A stretch of 64,000 bases of DNA from assembly GCF_036588685.1 (NCBI RefSeq), contig NC_086383.1:49062448-49126447 (forward strand), written 5' to 3'. The DNA comes from Mytilus trossulus (Eukaryota > Mollusca > Bivalvia > Mytilida > Mytilidae). Position 1 is the first letter of the stretch. Every line of letters begins with the position of its first letter. The position numbers and the translations under genes are program-made. The notes below the pieces were generated by a model. The model saw nothing but the letters and a program-made list of their open reading frames with translations. It made no database searches and was not told the DNA's origin. Of the stretch, positions 56,877-64,000 are shown piece by piece.

Positions 56877-59800
56877 ATGGTAATATAATTGGAAATGATC
56901 CATTATATATAATTGACATTGCGAAAGATATAAAGTACCATTACTTTTTTCTTAATTGCAACACACTTATCTAGGAAGAATAAACAAATAATGCAATTTG
57001 AAGACAGTTGAAGCAACGATAATAAAAAAGGGGGCACCATTCGATTCCGCAACTTTGGCGAATAGTTGACTCTGTAGTAAATGTACCACATCTCCTTATT
57101 TTCTATAAGATCAATTGCAATGTCTGTTTTCTCGAACATTAGCAATTCATTTAAAAATCCGTAAAAACTGTGTTCTATCTATAATTTATAGATCAATAGT
57201 TTCACCATTCCTCAATCCTCAATCTTATACAAGTTATGGTACAATTCGTCTCATTGGTGCATAATATGAGGCAGGCACTACCTGTGAAAGGGGACGAAAT
57301 CTGTATGACTTGTAAGCTCATCATCAGTATACTAAAAGAAATAAGAAGAATAGTGAGACTATATCAAGAATAAAAAAAACAGTGCACACAGAAACGCTGT
57401 AACCTTTAAAATCTGGTTGCGCACTGAATCCCCAATGGAGATGTTTATAACTTTCTAACGATGCATGTATGTGCACATGTTATGCACATGCATGTATACA
57501 AAATTGTATGCATATAATTGTACATCTATGTAATAAAGGCTCTGTAGTTAATGTACAAATGTATGTTCTTTTCAGGATATTAGAAATTTCTTTGGAGCTC
57601 CAAAAATAACAAAGAACAGCAAAGAAGTAAAAAAAGATGAAACTTCTTCCAAAGTGGTTAAAAATGATAAAGGGAGTGATTCCAAGTCACGTAGCAAGTT
57701 AGAAAAACAAAATTCTAAGGATAGAGAGAAAAAAGTCACACCAAACAAACAGGAAAGCAAAAGCAAGAAAACCCCACAGACATCCAAAAATGAAAGTAAG
57801 AAAACTGAATCTAGTAAAAAGACGATTATTCAAATAGATTCAGATGAAGATGAAAATGGGAATTTTTCAACGAAGACAAAATCAAGAAGCAAACGTCAGT
57901 CCAGAGATTTGTTTATTGACAGTGATGATGATAAAACTCCTAAGAAAGCGTCTAAAAGGAAGAAAAAGCAAGTAGGTAGAAATGTGAAATATTATTTTAC
58001 GATAAAAAAAAGAAGAGCAATGTCAGAAGAAAATTATGAAATGTCACAACCAGACTTGCAAACCTTGCAAATTTACAATTTAAAAAAAAGAAAATGGCTT
58101 GAAAAGACAAAATGATTCTATTCTGCCTTTGCCTGCTGTACAAAATAAATATATATGTATCACATATAAAGAGTAATCATAATCCTAAAATCAACACACA
58201 AAAAAATTGTGTGATTTATATATGTTTGTCTGAACGATTCATTATAGTTTTTGATGCTGAAAGTTTCCATTGCCATGCACTTTATTTCAGATAAGCAGTG
58301 ATGATGAAGAATCAGAAGAAGTTATCAAACCATCAAGTAAAAAGACAAAGTCAAAGAGGAAGTCACACAGGGTCTTAGATTCAGGTGTGTATGAACAGAG
58401 TATACAATGATCAAACTAATCATTTGTACATGTGTAAACATTTTTAAAATAAGCAGAAAACTACCAATTCACCATCCAAAATGTTTTAGGCATTTTGTTG
58501 TAATCTACTGGGCGTAAATATTTGACTGATATTTGATTTGTTGAGACTATTCCATATTATGACAATGAGCAAAAGATCTTATTCCTTTCTAAATCATACC
58601 TACCTCACATAAAGAAAGTCAAGAACAAAATGAAGAAACCCAGTCATCTAAAAAAAATAATTCATTTTGTCTTACGTTATGTTCATATCTCCCAAACGAA
58701 AGTGAAATACATGTAATATTACATGTACATACATACATGTTAAAGAACAAACAGAAGAAATAACTTGATGTAACAACTGCTGCTTTTATGTTAAACCTGG
58801 ATATGTGTCAATTATGAATAAAAAGATCAAAAAATATTTAAATTTATCTGACAGCTGGGTTTCAAATATTATATGATTTGTTGACAGATGATGAAGAAGA
58901 TCCAATTCCACAATCAGACAAAAAATCAAGAAAGAAAGGAGGTAAAAAGGCTGGTCCTATTTACCTTGATGAATCAGGTTGGTACATTCTGACAGAATTA
59001 TATTTACTTTGACACTGATATGAAAATTGGTTGTACATTGATGATAAATGAAATCTATTTTACTACTTCACAAGTGTAACTCACTTTTCTTGAAACTGCA
59101 AAGCATGTAATGTCAATCTTTAACTCCTCCTACAGTGAACTATGTGTTCCAATGCTCAACTTAATGTATTTTGAAATAGCTATTTGCATCTGCAGGGGCA
59201 TTATTTGTGTCTCCCAGCTGACACAATAATATCTGAAAGAAAGTCTTGCATTGACTTTGTTATGAAATAGTAACTTCACTGTGGAATGATTGGGCATCAC
59301 TTTATAACTCAAAACTCTACTTTCTGCTATATAGATGATTTTCTCTCTCTAAATAATTCAAAATTTGGTGACTATGTGGAACGCAACTATCCCATCGACC
59401 TAGAGATAAAGGATACTACTGATACAGTTAAGTTGGCCTCATATCTTTACTTACATCCAGAAATTGACAATGATGGTCGGTTGAAAACAAAACTTTACGA
59501 CAAAAGAGATGATTTCAGCTTTCCTATTGTGAACTTTCGATTTCTAAGTAGCAACATTCCAGCAGCACCTGCATAAGGGGTATATATCTCCTAATTGATA
59601 GGATATTCCTGTGCTTGCTTTTTCTATTATGATTTTCTTGATAGAGGGTTGCTGCTCACAAGGAAGCTATCAAACCTTGAGTTCCAAATGGTGATGTTGA
59701 AATCATCTCTACCTTAATTTTACAGATGCCATCATGAGTTGGTTGACTGTTATGGAATAACCCTTACTCAAATGATATTCGATATGTTCCTTATGTCGTA

Positions 59801-62800
59801 ACTACAATCCCCTTCCCTTTCATGAATGTGACATATGGAATTAGACTGTTTACCAGATTTGGTATTACGTAAGCAACACGACCAGTGCCACATCTGGAGC
59901 AGGATCTGCTTACCCTTCCAGAGCACCTGAGATCACCCCTAGTTTTTAGTGGGGTTTGTGTTGCTTATTCTTTAGTTTGCTATGTTGTGGGGTGTGCACT
60001 TTTGTTTGTCTATTTGTCTTTTTCATTATTAGACAGGGTGTTTTCATTTTATTTTCGATTGTAGTATCTTTCGTCCCTCTTTCATAGATATAGGATGATG
60101 TTGTAGAGTGCCCATGAGACAACTCTCCATTCCAAGTCACAATTTGTAAAAGTAATCCATTATAGGTTAAAGTTTGCTTTTCAACACAGAACCTTGGCTC
60201 ACACCAAACATTAAGCTATAAAGGGCCCCAAAAATGACTAGCTATATATAGTGTAAAAGCATTCAAACAGGAAAACCAACAGTCTAATCTAAATAATAAA
60301 AAATAAACACTTATGAACCACATCAACAAAGACAACCACAGAACTTAAGGTTCCTGACTTAGAACATCAGGGATGATTCTGGGTGTTTTCAAATGGGTCC
60401 TTTGAACATCAAATTGGGAATTTTTATCCCATTTGGGAATTTTTTATGCATACAATCTAAAACGAAATGATATAATTTTCCTGACCAGTAAAAACGGAAA
60501 ATGTATATTAAGTTTCACCTGAACACTGCTTGAAGAAGTTATCGGATTCAGACCAGGGAAGTTGTAATACATGAATACCATTGCACATGATGCACTATCA
60601 TCATAACTTTGGCAAACAAGGCATATATACCAGCTAACATAAACCTTTGGCACTTAAGCAGTTTAGCTATTTATTCGAATTTCAAATGATCTCATAATAT
60701 ATGAGATATCTTATATAACATATTAGATTTTTATAAGATATCTCATTTAACAGTTTAATATATGAGATATCTTATATAATTCATTTTTATAAAGCTATCT
60801 TATATAGTTTGTGAGATATCTTATATTATATGAGATATCTTATATATTTAATAAGATATCTTCTAAAGTTTAAAAACTTTATAAGATATCTTATATACTT
60901 TATACTTAGATATCTTATATACTTATAAGATATCTTATGTACTTATAAGATATTTTATATACCTCATAAGATATCTTCCAAAGTGTATAAGATATCTCAT
61001 TAAGTATATGAAATATCTTATATTTTTTATACAAGATATCTTATAATATTATAAATTCGTATATTTTAACAAATTTGATTCGTTTAGGGATAGTCACATG
61101 TTAAACTATATTTTCGAAGGTAGTGAGAAAACGGTGTATAGCAAAAAGCAAATTGACCAGCAAAAAGCATATTGCATGGTTATTTTTTGAATATCTAAAA
61201 ACCGATATATTTTGTGACGTCATGTAATGAATTTCAGGATATTGTTTAACTTTTTGAAACAAATGATATCTGTGATCGATTATTTGACGAAAAAAAATCT
61301 TCGAATACATAAGATGTCAAAAAAAAAGTAAATGAAATAACAACTAATATGTTGTTATTGTCAAGGAGACAATGTAATATCTATAAAGTTCCAACAAACC
61401 TAAATGACGATTTTGATATGTAAACATGGTCGGAAATTAATAATATAACAAATATAGCCTTTGTATGAGGTCAATTCAGGATATATCGACCCAAAGAAGT
61501 ATATCGACCTCGGACTTCGTCCTCAGTCAATATACTTCTTTTAGGTCAATATATCCTTGAATCGACCTCATACAAAGGCTATATTTGTATATAGTTAAAT
61601 ATTGGATATCATCTTTAGAAAATTATACAAGATATCTTATAATTTCTACACGATGTCTCTAATAATATATCTTATATGATATATATAGATTCTACCACTG
61701 CATCCAGTGTAATACGATATTAATCCACTCTTGACAGTTAAATTTTCAAATTTAAAACCCAAGGCTTGCCCGTGCATTTTAAATATTTAGAATTTAACTG
61801 TCGAGAGTGGACTAATATCGTATTACACGAGATTTGGTGGTGGAATCTGTTTCTCTAATGATTTTCTAACATTATGCACACTTATTCCTTCTTTTCAAAT
61901 GATCTGCAAAAAGATGTGTTCTTTCTATGTGACGTCATCAGGCATGGTCGCCTTTTTTCATGCCGTCACAAGGGGAAATTCAGAGGAAAGCAAGAACATT
62001 CGACGTCATAATCGGATTTTAACCAATGAAGTACTGAGATGAAATAAAATCACACGTTGATTAATTTTTTTTTCTACAATGGGTGTAGATAGGGATAAAT
62101 TGACGAAGAATTAGAGAAATAAGATATCTTAAATAATTTTTTTTATAAGATATCTTATATAATAAAGAAGATATCTAATATCGATTAGAAGATATCTTAT
62201 ATATATAATATATAAGATATCTGATATATAGTTTATAAGATATATCATATTGTTTATAAGATATCTTAAATACAATTTATAAGATATCTGATAAAGAAAA
62301 CTATATGAGATATCTTATAAACTATAAAATATATCTCATAAAGTTTAGAACATATGCATGTAAGATATCTAATTTCATGAATGGTCCATCGTCAACATTA
62401 TTTTCAAGAAATCTTTAGTCTTTTGAGGAAATAGAGCAAAATATAAAATAATTTCTTGTATAAAACAGTTTTGCAAATTCAAATACTCCAATAAAAATTT
62501 TTTTATTCAATTGAATCCGACTGCTAAAATTGTTTACCTCACGTTGACATAATTAAATCTGTGTTAATAAAATGCGATCGTAGTCAGCATTCTTATCCGG
62601 ATTTTCTACGTTTTGACGACAAACTATGAAAAATTATAGTTGCGGTAATAGGTGACTGAAACTTTTCCGGATATACCGATTTTTATTTTATTTTCCTGAA
62701 TTGGGAATTTATATTCACTAACATTTTTTGGGGCCGCTGGCAGATTTAAGGGCCGCACAGCGGCCCTAAACTATATAGTGGAATCATCCCTGAACATGTG

Positions 62801-63746
62801 CAAACAAACTATCTAGTTTACAATATCACTATTGTATCGCACATTGATATACATGAATGGTATATGCAAATCTAATTATTTCATATATTTTCCAGATGAA
62901 GAAAGAAGAAAGAAGTCTACATTAAATGCCTACTTTAAAACACCTAGTCCACAAAAGTCTAAGCCAAAAGAAGAGGTGAAGAAACAAGACAGTAATGTTA
63001 GAGGAACACCTGTCAATGTTTCAGATTTCTTTGGTGGAGGATCAGTGAAAAGAACAGAAAGACCAACTGTTGTCAGTAAAAGAAAATTGGTAGGAAAATA
63101 ATTATTTTGGTGTCAAGATTGCACCAAATACACCAAAACCCCAGAAGTTGAATTAGATATAGGAAGATGAGGTATGAGTGTCAATAAGACACTCTCCATC
63201 CAAATAACAATTTTAAGTTACAGTATGCGTATTTGAATTTCAAAACTTGTCAAGAAAACTTTTTTTTTATCAAAAATTACACAAGTAAAATACGGCATAT
63301 GAATCTTTAAAAAAATATATTCAACTATAACTGTACAATCATAAAAAAAGGAAGATAGCTTCAATTTATATTTATAATTTGCTTAGCTTTTAAGTTTTTA
63401 AAACTGCAAAATAACAGCAAAATTTACCTTTCAGTACTAATAAGCACTCTGATTGTTTAAGTTCAATGATATAAAGGACTTCCTATGTTGTTTGCTTTTT
63501 ATTCAACATTTCAAGTCTTAATTGAACTTGTTTTTTATTCGAGATCTTATTTATAATCCTTAAGACATCAGGCATAGATGATTGTGAACAGCATAAATGA
63601 TGGCTGACATTTTAAATGATTTTATATTGTATGTACAGGAGGAAGATGAAGAAGAGAAAGACAAGTTTGATGATATGGAAATGCATGACGATGACGACTT
63701 CTTGAAAACTTTAGAAGATTTAGATGAAGCAAGACCACCCAAAAAG
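56877..63746 (+). CDS. RFC1: Replication factor C subunit 1, N-terminal part (runs off right edge)
   Basis: Exons: 56877-56879 (ATG only, then gtaata), 57576-57971, 58291-58384, 58888-58977, 62896-63089, 63639-63746. Phases are 0,0,1,1,0,0 and the total is 295 codons. The protein starts M-D-I-R-N-F-F-G, the conserved RFC1 N-terminus (a PCNA-box-like motif). Long Lys/Ser/Asp-rich disordered segments follow with S-D-E-D and S-D-D-D clusters, then V-N-V-S-D-F-F-G-G-G-S-V-K-R, which matches the second conserved F-F-G/Y-F-G motif of animal RFC1, and an acidic D-D-D-D-F-L-K-T-L stretch. RFC1 is the large subunit of the clamp loader that opens PCNA and loads it at primer-template junctions in the nucleus. 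The BRCT and AAA+ domains are absent because they lie beyond 64000. Exon 2 can read through its donor to a stop at 58115, which would give a truncated form. Intron 4 is 3.9 kb and full of mobile elements. Confidence 0.85.
59286..60075 (+). mobile_element. Reverse transcriptase remnant (Y-I-D-D) with 3' flank, in RFC1 intron 4
   Basis: The frame 59286-59576 has F-C-Y-I-D-D-F-L-S-L-N-N, a reverse transcriptase motif C, then L-E-I-K-D-T-T-D-T and F-P-I-V-N-F-R-F-L. A stop at 59574 is followed by more of the protein in broken frames (to about 59770), then the same 3' non-coding tail as at 23900-24060 ('gatctgcttacccttccaga'). It is truncated and inactive. The lineage is not assigned; a Penelope-like origin is one possibility. 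Confidence 0.7.
60085..60367 (+). repeat. Dispersed repeat, split by the palindrome-rich element
   Basis: 'gcccatgagacaactctcca', 'agaaccttggctcacaccaa', 'gcattcaaacaggaaaacca' and 'aaggttcctgacttagaaca' in order. The sequence breaks at 60367 and resumes at 62798 with 'gtgcaaacaaact', which is how another copy continues ('cctgacttaggacaggtgca' read on the minus strand near 17010-17030). Confidence 0.75.
61441..61597. repeat. Hairpin with ~70-bp arms inside the palindrome-rich element
   Basis: The left arm (about 61447-61517: 'aacaaatatagcctttgtat', 'gaggtcaattcaggatatat', 'cccaaagaagtatatcgacc') is mirrored by the right arm (about 61525-61596) with few mismatches and a loop of only about 10-15 bases ('ctcggacttcgtcctcag' around the turn). 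Confidence 0.85.
61686..61856. repeat. Second hairpin with ~70-bp arms in the same element
   Basis: 'agattctaccactgcatcca', 'gtgtaatacgatattaatcc' and 'actcttgacagttaaatttt' at about 61687-61752 are mirrored at about 61787-61852 ('aatttaactgtcgagagtgg', 'actaatatcgtattacacga', 'ggtggtggaatct'). The loop is about 30 bases. The sequence is unrelated to the first hairpin. Confidence 0.85.
63155..63220 (+). repeat. Short fragment of the common dispersed repeat in RFC1 intron 5
   Basis: 'atataggaagatgaggtatg', 'agtgtcaataagacactctc' and 'catccaaataacaatttt' match the 5' start of the family seen at 6881 and 60085. It is truncated after about 65 bp. Confidence 0.65.
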
Positions 63747-64000
63747 GTACATTGTCTGTTTAAGATGATTGATAATTCTGTTGTAAGAAAGTGTGTCTGG
63801 GTATTCAGATATACAAGTTCCAACAAATCGTATTCATGTCCCCAACTGCTTTTCATTTGGATTATGGATGGCAACATTTTGGTTTCAGGACGAAATAGTT
63901 TGAACAGTTGGAAATATCTTTACCAACTATGTCTTGATAATGCCCCATGTTGAGGAAAATCTATTTATTTTAGGGTCAAGATCACAACAGCTATTGTTAG

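Larger units (their letters stand above)
60368..62792. mobile_element. 2,425-bp TIR element packed with AGATATCT palindromes
   Basis: The ends are perfect 12-bp inverted repeats (CAGGGATGATTC ... GAATCATCCCTG), flanked by direct AACAT on both sides (60363-60367, 62793-62797). Removing the element and one AACAT restores a continuous copy of the host repeat. Near the right end is a 'ggccgct ... agcggcc' hairpin (62737-62767). Inside are two clusters of GATATC palindromes, usually within 'ataagatatcttat', at about 60700-61050 and 62120-62370. I counted roughly 23 GATATC by eye. Two long hairpins lie between them. There is no transposase frame, so it is non-autonomous. The CAGGG end recalls hAT elements, but the 5-bp duplication is not the usual 8 bp; superfamily unresolved. 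Confidence 0.85.

Noticed and set aside
57972-58115. Extension of RFC1 exon 2 to 58115
   Set aside because: It would end the protein early. The GT donor at 57972 joins in frame to an acidic S-S-D-D-E-E-S exon that continues RFC1-like sequence. Kept only as a possible retained-intron form.
61101-61310. 69-residue minus-strand frame in the palindrome-rich element as a possible transposase piece
   Set aside because: It has no DDE, hAT dimerisation or zinc-finger features, and the composition is that of random AT-rich sequence.
60700-62370. CRISPR-like or simple satellite array
   Set aside because: The AGATATCT palindromes have irregular spacing and no unique equal-length spacers, and the setting is an animal genome. 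The bordering TIRs and target duplication explain it better as a transposable element.
63974-64000. Next RFC1 exon after 'tttattttag' at 63974
   Set aside because: In the required phase 0 it reads eight codons and then a stop (TAG) at the window edge, so it is not a continuation. The next exon must lie beyond 64000.

Overview
The window looks like a piece of a bivalve mollusc nuclear genome, most likely a mussel (Mytilus-like). This is an inference from AT-rich DNA, canonical GT-AG introns, many dispersed repeats of a type I associate with mussels, and gene families expanded in bivalves. No organism name can be read from the sequence itself.

Layout. (1) 1-3810: no gene seen. (2) 3811-6135 (-): an intronless-CDS multi-pass membrane protein of unknown function. 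(3) 10702-11730 (+): a class A GPCR with an uninterrupted CDS. (4) 19309-22686 (+) and 28980-40711 (-): two paralogous five-exon genes in tail-to-tail orientation. Each encodes an N-terminal CABIT-like domain, a Tyr/Pro-rich linker and a C-terminal SAM domain (GAREM/THEMIS-like architecture). I assembled both by hand: 421 and 426 residues, with the same intron positions and phases. Between them lies a 41-unit, 27-bp minisatellite (27535-28638). (5) 41-50 kb: repeats only, including an 825-bp TIR element with TTA target duplications and a tRNA-derived SINE. (6) 50524-54862 (-): a Mab-21/cGAS-like nucleotidyltransferase-fold gene; a small upstream coding exon was found at 54801-54862. (7) 55740-56422: a decayed non-LTR retrotransposon. 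(8) 56877 to beyond the right edge (+): the N-terminal exons of RFC1, the large subunit of replication factor C. Its first coding exon ends right after the ATG, and an E2F-type site lies about 50 bp upstream. RFC1 intron 4 carries a reverse transcriptase remnant and a 2,425-bp inverted-repeat element rich in AGATATCT palindromes, inserted into an older repeat.

Functional reading. The CABIT-SAM pair (signalling adaptors) and the Mab-21/cGAS-like protein belong to families often linked to receptor or innate immune signalling, and the GPCR and orphan membrane protein are surface proteins. RFC1 is a housekeeping replication gene. Nothing shows that these genes form one pathway. The most unusual structures are the inverted CABIT-SAM pair, the two-state minisatellite between its members, and the palindrome-rich element in RFC1.

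Limits: exon joins were made by eye from splice consensus, frame and paralogue agreement. Domain names come from family knowledge without any database search. Repeat edges are approximate unless TIRs and target duplications are stated.
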